A stretch of DNA of 64,000 nt from Mitsuaria sp. WAJ17 (GTDB taxonomy: Bacteria; Pseudomonadota; Gammaproteobacteria; Burkholderiales; Burkholderiaceae_C): contig NZ_JACJUG010000006.1 of the NCBI RefSeq assembly GCF_014174515.1, positions 1-64,000 of the forward strand. Reading direction: 5' to 3'. This document shows positions 26,614-34,237 of the stretch, one piece after another (position 1 is the stretch's first letter; each line of letters opens with the position of its first letter). The notes beneath the pieces were generated by a model. It made no database searches, was not told where the DNA came from, and worked only from the letters and a program-made list of their open reading frames with translations. The translations under genes were made by a program, and so were the position numbers.

Positions 26614-27185
26614 AGAGCTCGCCGTTCACGGCCGTCTTCGACGCCTGCGTTCTCTACCCCGCGCCGTTGCGGGACTTCCTGATGTGGTTGGCCTTGTCGG
26701 GGCGGTTCCGCGCACGATGGACCGACCTCATCCACGATGAGTGGGTGAGAAACCTGCTGAAGAACCGCCCCGAGCTAGACCCCGCCAATCTGCAGCGCAC
26801 CGTCGAGCGCATGAACGCCGCCGTTCCGGACGCACTCGTTACAGGTCACGAGGCATTGATCGATGGGTTGACCCTGCCCGACCCTGACGATCGGCACGTC
26901 CTCGCCGCCGCCATCCGCTGCGGCGCCAGCGTCATCGTCACCTTCAACGAACGAGACTTCCCGGAGGATCGACTGGCTCCCTTTGGGATCGAAGTTCAGC
27001 ATCCTGACGAGTTCATCGACAACCTCTTCGATCTCGACCAGGCCGCGGTGGTGGCTGCCGCGCAGAAGCAACGCCACACACTCAAAAATCCCCCCATCGA
27101 TGCCGACCGCTACCTGGAGATCCTGCAGAAGCAGGGCCTGATCCGCACGGTGAAGAACCTCGCGGGTTTCAGAACGGTCCTGTAG
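26610..27185 (+). CDS. PIN-domain toxin (VapC-type ribonuclease)
   Basis: The 191-residue protein has the acidic PIN quartet: Asp in VFDACVLYPA (near residue 10), Glu in HDEWVRNLL, Asp in DPDDRHVLAAA and Asp in FNERDFPED. PIN toxins cleave RNA, often tRNA or rRNA, and are neutralised by the cognate antitoxin encoded just upstream. The C-terminal extension of about 50 residues after the fold (QAAVVAAAQKQRHTLKN) is typical of this subfamily. The pair probably helps to keep the island in the population or acts in abortive infection. Confidence 0.88.
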   Translation: MKSSPFTAVFDACVLYPAPLRDFLMWLALSGRFRARWTDLIHDEWVRNLLKNRPELDPANLQRTVERMNAAVPDALVTGHEALIDGLTLPDPDDRHVLAAAIRCGASVIVTFNERDFPEDRLAPFGIEVQHPDEFIDNLFDLDQAAVVAAAQKQRHTLKNPPIDADRYLEILQKQGLIRTVKNLAGFRTVL

Positions 27186-27230
27186 GCAATCCGCCAAAGG
27201 TCACGTCGGCACGATCTCCCTCGCCGGGCG

Positions 27231-27548
27231 TCAACCCATCGGGTGCTCACAGCGGGCGAGCTCTATGCGCTCCAGTTCGTCCAGACTCGTCGGCCGTGGC
27301 CGCGATGCGTTCCAGAGCTCGTGGCCAAAGCCCAAAACCATGCTGGCCGCCACATAGTCATGTAGCCGCCCATCGCCGGCTTCCACCGCGCTGACGGCAC
27401 TGACCGAGACTCCCGCCCGTTCGGTCAGGTCAGCGGCGCTCCACTGCTTGCCGACACGCGCCAAGCGCAAGTGTTCACCGATCGCCCTGGCCAAGTCCGC
27501 GGCCGTCATCAGCGACAAGTACGGCTGTGTACGGATGCCGTGCGTCAT
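27231..27548 (-). CDS. XRE-type helix-turn-helix regulator
   Basis: The 105-residue protein contains a Cro/CI-type HTH (LARAIGEHLRLARVGKQWSA, DLTERAGVSVSAVSAVEAG). It is the second gene of a two-gene operon (ATGA overlap with the upstream gene) reading away from the CRISPR-repeat-like ncRNA. It may autoregulate its operon through the inverted repeat at 27995-28022. Small HTH regulators beside counter-defence loci (Aca proteins) behave in this way, but this protein is not a recognised Aca. Confidence 0.75.
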   Translation of the reverse strand: MTHGIRTQPYLSLMTAADLARAIGEHLRLARVGKQWSAADLTERAGVSVSAVSAVEAGDGRLHDYVAASMVLGFGHELWNASRPRPTSLDELERIELARCEHPMG

Positions 27549-27814
27549 GTTCGATTGTTCTCGATCGATGGTGCCGGCGCTGGCATCACAACGCGACCAG
27601 CCGCGACAGGACGGTTCCCCATGTCGCCGACGGCGTCCGCTGTGCGGACAGCATCGGCAGCGCGCAGCAAGTCGGCGAGGGCGGCGCTGGGCTGTGCGTC
27701 ATGGCTGGCGCGCAGGTGCTCCAGCGCCTCGACATCACGCGCCAGAGCCTTCGCTACGCGTTCCGGTCCGCACTGTCTTGCTCGCACCAACGCGAGAAAC
27801 CGAAGGTCATCCAT
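27545..27814 (-). CDS. Small hypothetical protein, partner of XRE regulator
   Basis: I do not recognise this 89-residue protein. Its N-terminal half is helical (MDDLRFLALVRARQCGPERV, then AKALARDVEALEHLR) and its C-terminal half is Ala/Val/Pro-rich and probably disordered. The start at 27814 is chosen because GAGGAG lies 8 bases upstream; the longer open frame lacks a ribosome site. It could be a small toxin, a regulator partner or an anti-defence protein. Only operon membership with the HTH gene is clear. Confidence 0.55.
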   Translation of the reverse strand: MDDLRFLALVRARQCGPERVAKALARDVEALEHLRASHDAQPSAALADLLRAADAVRTADAVGDMGNRPVAAGRVVMPAPAPSIENNRT

Positions 27815-27994
27815 GACGCGACTCCTCGTCCGATCATCAGTGACCATCGGGCCCGGGGCCGTCCCATTGCGCCGCACGCACGACTAACCGTTGCATAAAC
27901 GAGACAACACGAACTCCATCCTGTGGCCACTGCAGCGATGCGACCAGCCGTCCCGGACACACGCGATGCGCGATTCAGTCATTCAGTTGAAGGT

Positions 27995-28022
27995 CAATAT
28001 GCAACCTATCCTGATCATATTG
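27995..28022. promoter_or_regulatory. Inverted repeat, candidate operator
   Basis: Perfect 7-bp arms CAATATG (27995-28001) and CATATTG (28016-28022) are separated by 14 bases, between the leftward HTH operon and the rightward ncRNA. A second hairpin GCAGCGC/GCGCTGC (28022-28028 and 28040-28046) adjoins it. This is a plausible site for the XRE regulator. Confidence 0.5.
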
Positions 28023-28203
28023 CAGCGCTAGTATGGCGGGCGCTGCGAAAGGCCATGATCCGGGTGGACTGGCGGAACCCAGATCAACCTTTCAACCCAG
28101 CGAAAATTCCCCTTTCCGCAGGCATCAACTTCTGTACAGTTCATTCCTGTCGATGCTGATTTCGATCAGCAAAGGCAGTGAGACAGCACTCGCCAACTGG
28201 CAA

Positions 28204-28359
28204 TTCTCTCCCCGTTTTCGGGGATGCCTCCGAAAGTGACTAGAGCAGACTATTGGAGTATTGAGATACCTTTCTCCCCGACATCGGGGATGTTTCGATC
28301 TCCATCATGACGTTCGAGCCACCGACGATCTTTTCTCCCCGCTTGCGGGGATGCTTCCG
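28204..28359 (+). CRISPR. Three type I-E-like repeats (29 nt), solitary array
   Basis: Copies at 28204-28232, 28270-28298 and 28331-28359. Each has CTCCCCG, a four-base loop (TTTT, ACAT or CTTG) and CGGGGATG, then a nine-base tail ending CCG in two copies. The stem is constant while the loop varies. The 29-nt length and the GGGGATG...CCG end match type I-E repeats in style, and the second gap is exactly 32 nt, the canonical I-E spacer length (the first gap is 37 nt). Divergence between copies is higher than in a living CRISPR array. Confidence 0.6.
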
Positions 28360-28427
28360 CCAGGAAAGTAACGTGTTGTCTCACGCCATGAATGGGCTTC
28401 GGCCCGCTCATGGCACCCGCTTGCGGG

Positions 28428-28568
28428 ATTCGCCACCATACAGGTGGCTGTGAGATGCATTCCTTCGCGGGGAATGCGAGTTCGCCACCACATCGGTGGC
28501 TTAGAAGTAGAAGTTCTGCCGACCTTCGGGTTGCAGATCAGTTCGCCACCATATAGGTGGATTGCGCG
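28428..28568 (+). CRISPR. Three type I-F-like repeats (28 nt), solitary array
   Basis: Copies at 28428-28455, 28480-28507 and 28541-28568. Each has TTCGCCACC, a five-base loop (ATACA, ACATC or ATATA) and GGTGG. The middle copy ends CTTAGAAG, close to the type I-F 5' handle CTTAGAAA. Canonical I-F repeats have GTTCACTGCC-loop-GGCAG, so the stem differs but stays paired. Gaps are 24 and 33 nt and each can fold into its own hairpin, unlike ordinary spacers. Confidence 0.6.
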
Positions 28569-28616
28569 GGATACACCCTCACAGGTGTTTCGCGACAGGC
28601 GTTGAAGAAGCGCTTC

Positions 28617-28655
28617 GAGGGGTCGGCTTTGTGCCGGCCCCTCATATTATTTATT
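28617..28655 (+). terminator. Intrinsic terminator of the repeat-mimic ncRNA
   Basis: An 11-bp stem (GAGGGGTCGGC with GCCGGCCCCTC, one G-T pair) with loop TTTGT is followed by an AT-rich, T-containing tail. Since no coding sequence precedes it on this strand for more than 1.4 kb, it implies a dedicated RNA transcript. Confidence 0.8.
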
Positions 28656-28709
28656 GGCAGACTGTCGAATAGCCCGCAGTCGATGCTCGATCGAGATTCA
28701 CACGGCAAA

Positions 28710-29435
28710 TTAGCCGCGAAGTCCCAATACCTGCTCCCCAGGCCCGTGATACCGCAGCTCCAGCTGGTCGGCTTGGGCGATCACCATCGCCAGCGGGCGC
28801 TCGAGCGCGAAGGGGTAGAGCACCGCCATGGATCCGGCGCTCGCCGCTGGGACCGCCCGGCCGGCATACAGCAGCGCTGACTCGAGCAGCCAGCCGACGA
28901 GGCGATCGTCACTCAGCCGAATCGGGTCTCGGCGAACGATCTTCTGCCCGCGCTCCAAGCGCTCGATCGCACCCCAGTCGGCTTGGGTCTGCAGCGCCAT
29001 GTTGGTCATGCGGCGGGTACCCTCACGCTGACCGAACAGCTCTTCCATACGTCGGTGCACCTCGGACGCCCGGCAATCACCCTGCAGCGCTGTCAGGCGC
29101 CCCACCAGCTCCGCCACCTTCGCGAAGAAGGGGTACGCGGCCACGGTCATCGCCCAGGCCATCGCAGCAGGCGGAATACCTTGCCCGGCCTTCCAGGCCT
29201 CGATGCCACGGTCACTGAAGGCCGCCAGCTCGGCGCGCGGCTCGAGCCAGAGGCGGTTCAGCAAGGTCAGGGTCTTCTTGCGGGCGGCCAGCGTCAGGCC
29301 GGCCTCGTCCAACTGCTGAACCAGCTCCTCCCGGCTGCCGATGCCGGCGCGCACGCGCATGGCCGCCGACACCCAATCGAGTGCCAGGAAGCGGTCAAAA
29401 CCGATACGAGGCGCCGATGCGCTCACCGAAGTCAC
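28710..29435 (-). CDS. brxA: BREX protein BrxA-like
   Basis: The 241-residue, all-helical protein is the last gene of the BREX-3-like operon and overlaps pglZ by 4 bases. The sequence (FDRFLALDWVSAAMRVRAG, KTLTLLNRLWLEP, TNMALQTQADWGAIERLERG) and the position downstream of pglZ match the BrxA subunit (DUF1819-like), a small DNA-binding protein in characterised BREX loci. Assignment rests mostly on operon order (pglXI-brxHII-pglZ-brxA is the type 3 order) with moderate sequence support. Confidence 0.7.
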   Translation of the reverse strand: MTSVSASAPRIGFDRFLALDWVSAAMRVRAGIGSREELVQQLDEAGLTLAARKKTLTLLNRLWLEPRAELAAFSDRGIEAWKAGQGIPPAAMAWAMTVAAYPFFAKVAELVGRLTALQGDCRASEVHRRMEELFGQREGTRRMTNMALQTQADWGAIERLERGQKIVRRDPIRLSDDRLVGWLLESALLYAGRAVPAASAGSMAVLYPFALERPLAMVIAQADQLELRYHGPGEQVLGLRG

Positions 29436-31420
29436 TCAGTACTACTCACTCTCACGAACGGAACAATCAACTCTTCCACCGACGGCCCACCGTGCACGAC
29501 CACCGGATCGCCGGCCGTCACGAAAGCCGCAGCCTGGCCGGCATACAACGGCATAAACCCAGCTGGCAGCCCAGGCACATCCAGCACAACGGTCCCCGGC
29601 CAGGTCGTGGCCGTCTCGGCGCGAACGGCCTCGCCCCGGTAGGTGCGAACCCGCTCGCCACGCGTCTCCGCCAGAACACCTTGGCTCGGCCGTCCAATGC
29701 CTGTGGCATCGCAGTTCCCATGGTCCGCCGTCAGGTAGACGTCGAACCCCAGGTCCAGCAGCTTGCCGAAGAGCGTTTGGACGAAGCCCGTGGAGCACCA
29801 CTCCGTGATCTGCCCCGCGACACCGCGCTTGCCCAGCACGGCACCGTGGATGATCTCGTCAACGGTGTCGACCACCAGCCCAGCCGCCTTGATGCCAGGG
29901 GCACTCAACGCCGCTTCTAACTCATCGAGCTGGTCGTTGCGTCGCAAGCCCTTGCGGTACAGCACCTCTGGCGACTTCAACTCATGGTCTTGCCAGAAGC
30001 GCGACCACAGCTGCGGCTCGGCCGCAGTGGACTCGATATTGTCGGCGAACTCACGCGGCCGAAGCCCGGAGAACAGCGCCTGGCGCGACACGGACGTCAG
30101 CGTCGGCAGCCAGGCAAAGCAGGCCGACTCCTCGAACTTGAAAGGCGCCTTGGCCTGAACCAGCAGTTCCCGGATCGTCACCCACTGGTCCACCGCCAAA
30201 CCGTCGAACACCACCAGGGCCACCTTCGGCACGCCCGCACCGCGACGCATGGCCAGGTAGCGCGGAACGTGATGCACCATTGCTGGCGACTTCACGGCCG
30301 GTAGCGATGGCAGGTCGCCGTAGTGCTTCTGGCACCAGGTCAACAACGCCGCGTCAGCGGCTGCGCGCAGCTCCGTCATCGCCGTCCGCAGGGACTCGGC
30401 GCGTGATGAATCGAGGACATGGTGACGTGATGACACTTCACCATAGCGACGTGCCCACTCGGTCCAATCCCGATGTGAAGCCTCGGCCCCTGGAATCTCC
30501 TTGGCCAGGGTGTTGATGCCCTGAGCCACCAGATTGCGCCGAGCCAAGGGGTCCGCCACCACGCCAACGCGCGCCCACTCGGGCAGGGCGTCGGAAGATC
30601 CCTGGACATCCACCGGATGCAGCGCGCCGTCTAGGAACATCGAGTCCACGTAGACGCGCACCTCCGCATGCTCGAACGGAATCGCCGGCGGCTCCGCCCA
30701 ACGGACATCCCGCTCGCCCACCCGCTGCCCCTTCAGACCAAAGGCATCGACGTACTGCTCCCAGGCTGCTTGAACCGCCCGCAGCATCTCAGTGCGCGAA
30801 GCAAACAGCGCCTTCAGTGGCAGCTTCGCGAACGCACCTTGCCGCCCGAGCACCGCAGCAAGATGCTCGGCCAACAGCTCAGGCAGGCCGTCACCACGGT
30901 AGTGGAGCTTGAACAGCGCGCCCCACAGCTCCTCTGGCCGGCTGATCAAGTGCGGGCTCAGGCGGTAGGTGTGCAGCAGCACGAACTCCTTGGTCGCCGC
31001 GTCGCCCAGATCCTGGGTGGCGTGCACCTGGGCGTCATAGAGACCCGACAGCACCGCCGGGTCCAGCTGACGCATGACCGCGTAGCTCATGCGCGGAAAC
31101 AGCTCGGCCAAGGACAACGTCACCAGCCGGCCATCGGCCAGGTAGTCCGCCGGCAGCGCCGATGCGTCCTCGGCGCGCAGGTGCAACACCAGCGATTTGG
31201 GCGCATCGGCATCGCCAGCCTGCCAACGGCGCAGGTACTCGTCTTCGTAGATCAGCCGAAACGCGATCGAGTCTTCGAACGGCACCAGCTCGAAGCCGCG
31301 CTCACGCAACCCAGCCAGGATGGCCTCGTCCAGCAGAACATCGTCCGGGTCAACGGCGATCCAAAGCCGGGCCAGGTCAGCGGTGAAGGACGAGAGGATG
31401 TGATCTGCAAACGCACTCAT
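29432..31420 (-). CDS. pglZ: BREX-3 PglZ alkaline-phosphatase-fold protein
   Basis: The 662-residue protein has the PglZ domain in its C-terminal half: a metal Asp in VALVVFDGLAVDQWVTI, and YLTADHGNCDATG (Asp-His of the alkaline phosphatase superfamily). The N-terminal half is the helical region usual in PglZ of BREX type 3. PglZ is the universal BREX component, a metal-dependent nuclease or phosphatase needed for defence and, with PglX, for host methylation. It overlaps brxHII and brxA by 4 bases each, indicating a tightly coupled operon. Confidence 0.92.
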   Translation of the reverse strand: MSAFADHILSSFTADLARLWIAVDPDDVLLDEAILAGLRERGFELVPFEDSIAFRLIYEDEYLRRWQAGDADAPKSLVLHLRAEDASALPADYLADGRLVTLSLAELFPRMSYAVMRQLDPAVLSGLYDAQVHATQDLGDAATKEFVLLHTYRLSPHLISRPEELWGALFKLHYRGDGLPELLAEHLAAVLGRQGAFAKLPLKALFASRTEMLRAVQAAWEQYVDAFGLKGQRVGERDVRWAEPPAIPFEHAEVRVYVDSMFLDGALHPVDVQGSSDALPEWARVGVVADPLARRNLVAQGINTLAKEIPGAEASHRDWTEWARRYGEVSSRHHVLDSSRAESLRTAMTELRAAADAALLTWCQKHYGDLPSLPAVKSPAMVHHVPRYLAMRRGAGVPKVALVVFDGLAVDQWVTIRELLVQAKAPFKFEESACFAWLPTLTSVSRQALFSGLRPREFADNIESTAAEPQLWSRFWQDHELKSPEVLYRKGLRRNDQLDELEAALSAPGIKAAGLVVDTVDEIIHGAVLGKRGVAGQITEWCSTGFVQTLFGKLLDLGFDVYLTADHGNCDATGIGRPSQGVLAETRGERVRTYRGEAVRAETATTWPGTVVLDVPGLPAGFMPLYAGQAAAFVTAGDPVVVHGGPSVEELIVPFVRVSSTE

Positions 31421-34230
31421 GCCGCACCCCCTGTAGAACCTGCCGTCGCATCCACACGCACCATCAGCACGGCGTGCAGGTCAGGTGTCGCCGCGGCGCC
31501 CTGTTCCAAGGCGGCCAAGCGGGCCTCATGCTCCTGGGTCAGGCGCTTGAGCCGGTGCTCGCGTACCGTAGGCAAGCCCAGGCGGCCCACCGCCTGCCGG
31601 CGAGCATCGAAGGCGTAGTCCGCCCGTTCACGTTCCTCGCGCACCCGGTTCTGGTTGTCGGTGGCCAGCTCCTGGAACACCCGCTCGCCGTTGATGCGCG
31701 CAGCCTCGTGCGACGCCTCGAACGCCGCCACCGCCTGGTCACCCACCACCGCGCCCACCACCTTCACCGCTTCGGTGAGCAGCAAATCCCACACACGGCG
31801 GGCCGTGGGCACAAAGCTTCGCCCCGCATCGTTGACGAACACCGGCAGGTACCGGCGCCGGGTCCGGCCATCGGCTGCCAGGCTGATCTGCCACAGCGAC
31901 CAGTAGCCCTGCACCGTTGCCGGCAGCCCAGCCACCTGCACCGTGGCCACCGGCTGGCCCGCCACACAGCGCGGCAGGCGGTCGATGACGGCACGCGCAC
32001 GCGGGTCTTCCAGCGTGATCCATTCCAGCCCCGGCGCTTCTTCGCCCAGCCGGGCGTCAAAGCACGCCTGGGGCGATACCGAGCCATCGGCCCACTGCAC
32101 CCGCCACCCTTGGCCGGCCGCCTCGATGGCACCGCCTTGCTCCACCAAACCGTGCCGCAGCGCCCGTTCCAGCCAGAACTGGGCCGGGTGGTCACGCCAC
32201 TGCTTGGCGCTGCTGGCGTCCAGCTCGTGGCTGTCGGCCAGCAAATCGGCGTGCTTCTTCGCATCCGACACCGTCTCGCGGACGACATCCACGACGGCAT
32301 CGCAAGCCTGGTCGATGCCGTCCGGGTTCTGAATGGCTGCCACAAACACGGCGTCGAAAGCGGGTTCCACGTCCACGGAATCCATCACGTCCGCGGCTTT
32401 GTCAACGCCGAATTCCTCGGCGATGACGGCCAGCTTGTGCTCCAGCACATCCCGCACCCGGTGCTCCACCGTGTCCTCGAGCACGAAGTTGAAGGCGCGC
32501 ACCACCTTGCGCTGGCCGATACGGTCCACGCGGCCGATGCGCTGCTCCAGCCGCATGGGGTTCCAAGGTACGTCGAAGTTCACGATGACGTGGCAGAACT
32601 GCAGGTTCAAACCTTCGCCACCGGCATCGGTCGAGATCAGCACGCGGGCATCACCCGCGAACGCCCCCTGCGCCCGCGTCCGCGCATCCAGGTCCATGCC
32701 GCCATTGAGCGTGACCACCGAGAACCCGCGGCTCTCCAGGAAGGCAGCCAGCATCGCCTGCGTGGGCACGAACTCAGTGAACACCAGCACCTTCAGCGCC
32801 GGGTCGTTCTCTTCCTGCTGCAGCTTGTAGACCAGCTCCACCAGGGCCTCGGCCTTGGCATCGGTGCCGACGGCCTCGGTCGCGCGGGCCAGTTCGAGCA
32901 AGGTTTCCACCTCGCCTTTCTCCAGCGCCCACCCCGCCGCATCGAACGCCACATCGGCCTGCGCTTGGCCGTCCAGCTCCGCCCACTCGGCCAGGTCTGC
33001 CGGGGCCAGATCCATTTGCGCCGGCGGGTTCTCCAACGCGGCCTGCCGCTTCTCCAGCGTGGCCCGAATGGCTGCCGTGCTGGACGTCACCAACCGCTGC
33101 ATCAGGATCATCAGGAAGCCCACATGCCGCTGCTTGGCCGCCATGGCTTGGTTGTAGCCGTGCCGTACGTAGTCGGTCACCGCCTCGTACAGCCGGCGCT
33201 GGGCGCCATGCCGGGATTCCCAGGCCACGGCCTGCAGGCGCGTGAGCCTTGGCTTGAACAGCGGCTGGCCTTCGGCATTGATCGCCACCCGCTTCTCGGT
33301 GCGGATCACGAAGGGCTGCACCCGCTCACGAGTGACACTGCCTTCGTCGGGGAAAGCGTCCCGGTCCAGCAGCTGCATCAGCCGCATGAACTGGTCGGTC
33401 TTGCCCTGGTGGGGCGTGGCGCTCAACAGCAGAAGGTAGGGCGAGGCCTCGGCCAAGGCTGCGCCCAGCTTGTAGCGGGCCACCTGCTCGGTGCTGCCCC
33501 CCATGCGGTGGGCTTCGTCGATGATCACCAGGTCCCAGCCGGCCGCGATCAGGTCCTCGAACCGATCGCGGTTGAAAGTGGACACCTGCTCGTGGCTCCA
33601 CCCGCGTCGGCCCTCGATGGGCTTCACCGAGTCCAGCGAGCAGATCACCTGGTCATGGGCCCGCCACAGGTTTTCCTCGTCGGTGCGCCACTGCTTGAAG
33701 GCGGCCAGTTCGGCCGGCTCGATGTGCTGCAGGTGCTCGCCGAAGTGCTGGCGCATTTCGGCCTGCCACTGGCGGATCAGCCCCTTCGGTGCCACCACCA
33801 ACACGCGCTGGATGCGGCCGCGCAGTTTCAACTCACGCAACACCAGGCCAGCCTCGATGGTCTTGCCCAGGCCCACCTCGTCCGCGCACAGGTAGCGGAT
33901 GCGCTCGCGGCTCATCGCCCGGTTCAGGGCATAGAGCTGGTGCGGCAGCGGCACCACGCTGCCTTGAATCGGCGCCAGCAGCAGGTTGTCTTCCAGCGCA
34001 TCCTGCAGCTTGGCCGCCGCCACCGCGTGCAGCACCTGGTCGGCCGTCGGCTGCACGGCCTCCAGCGCCGTCAGGTCATCAGCGCGGGCACGCAGCACCG
34101 TGTCCTTACCAGGCAACCACACCCGAAACGACACATGGCCCCACACCTCCTGCCGGTCAACCACACGGCTGGCCGAAGCCTGCCGGGGCATCCAGCACCA
34201 ATCGCCCACGCGGTAGTCCGGCACGGCCAT
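31417..34230 (-). CDS. brxHII: SNF2-family DEAD-like helicase BrxHII
   Basis: The 937-residue helicase has the SNF2/DISARM-like start WMPRQASASRVVDRQ, Walker A DEVGLGKTIEAG (120-124 is GLGKT), DEAH box LVIIDEAHRMGG (about residue 246) and helicase C-terminal motifs TDAGGEGLNLQFC and EQRIGRVDRIGQ. It is the type 3 BREX helicase. In defence it is thought to move along or remodel phage DNA. It overlaps pglZ by 4 bases and lies 7 bases downstream of pglXI. Confidence 0.9.
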   Translation of the reverse strand: MAVPDYRVGDWCWMPRQASASRVVDRQEVWGHVSFRVWLPGKDTVLRARADDLTALEAVQPTADQVLHAVAAAKLQDALEDNLLLAPIQGSVVPLPHQLYALNRAMSRERIRYLCADEVGLGKTIEAGLVLRELKLRGRIQRVLVVAPKGLIRQWQAEMRQHFGEHLQHIEPAELAAFKQWRTDEENLWRAHDQVICSLDSVKPIEGRRGWSHEQVSTFNRDRFEDLIAAGWDLVIIDEAHRMGGSTEQVARYKLGAALAEASPYLLLLSATPHQGKTDQFMRLMQLLDRDAFPDEGSVTRERVQPFVIRTEKRVAINAEGQPLFKPRLTRLQAVAWESRHGAQRRLYEAVTDYVRHGYNQAMAAKQRHVGFLMILMQRLVTSSTAAIRATLEKRQAALENPPAQMDLAPADLAEWAELDGQAQADVAFDAAGWALEKGEVETLLELARATEAVGTDAKAEALVELVYKLQQEENDPALKVLVFTEFVPTQAMLAAFLESRGFSVVTLNGGMDLDARTRAQGAFAGDARVLISTDAGGEGLNLQFCHVIVNFDVPWNPMRLEQRIGRVDRIGQRKVVRAFNFVLEDTVEHRVRDVLEHKLAVIAEEFGVDKAADVMDSVDVEPAFDAVFVAAIQNPDGIDQACDAVVDVVRETVSDAKKHADLLADSHELDASSAKQWRDHPAQFWLERALRHGLVEQGGAIEAAGQGWRVQWADGSVSPQACFDARLGEEAPGLEWITLEDPRARAVIDRLPRCVAGQPVATVQVAGLPATVQGYWSLWQISLAADGRTRRRYLPVFVNDAGRSFVPTARRVWDLLLTEAVKVVGAVVGDQAVAAFEASHEAARINGERVFQELATDNQNRVREERERADYAFDARRQAVGRLGLPTVREHRLKRLTQEHEARLAALEQGAAATPDLHAVLMVRVDATAGSTGGAA

Positions 34231-34237
34231 GCGCCTG

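Larger units (their letters stand above)
28141..28655 (+). ncRNA. Structured ncRNA with CRISPR-repeat mimics (candidate RNA anti-CRISPR or cas-less mini-array)
   Basis: The 832-bp stretch without a gene (27878-28709) holds a chain of hairpins ending in a strong terminator (28617-28643). In order: GCTGAT-TTCG-ATCAGC (28155-28170); three 29-nt type I-E-like repeats; a long hairpin with arms GCCATGA/TCATGGC and inner GGGC-TTCG-GCCC (28385-28413); CCCGC-TT-GCGGG (28416-28427); three 28-nt type I-F-like repeats with hairpins in the gaps (28457-28477, 28517-28536); ACACC/GGTGT (28572-28588); terminator. No cas gene is present. The start is not fixed; TACAGT near 28135 could be a -10. The locus could be a set of crRNA-repeat decoys (Racr type) or a short guide array read by host Cas proteins. 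Confidence 0.65.

Noticed and set aside
28141..28655. Ordinary functional CRISPR array
   Set aside because: Repeats belong to two different types, are too divergent between copies, have irregular gaps (37, 32, 24, 33 nt) with hairpins, and there are no cas genes; kept only as a repeat-mimic or mini-array.
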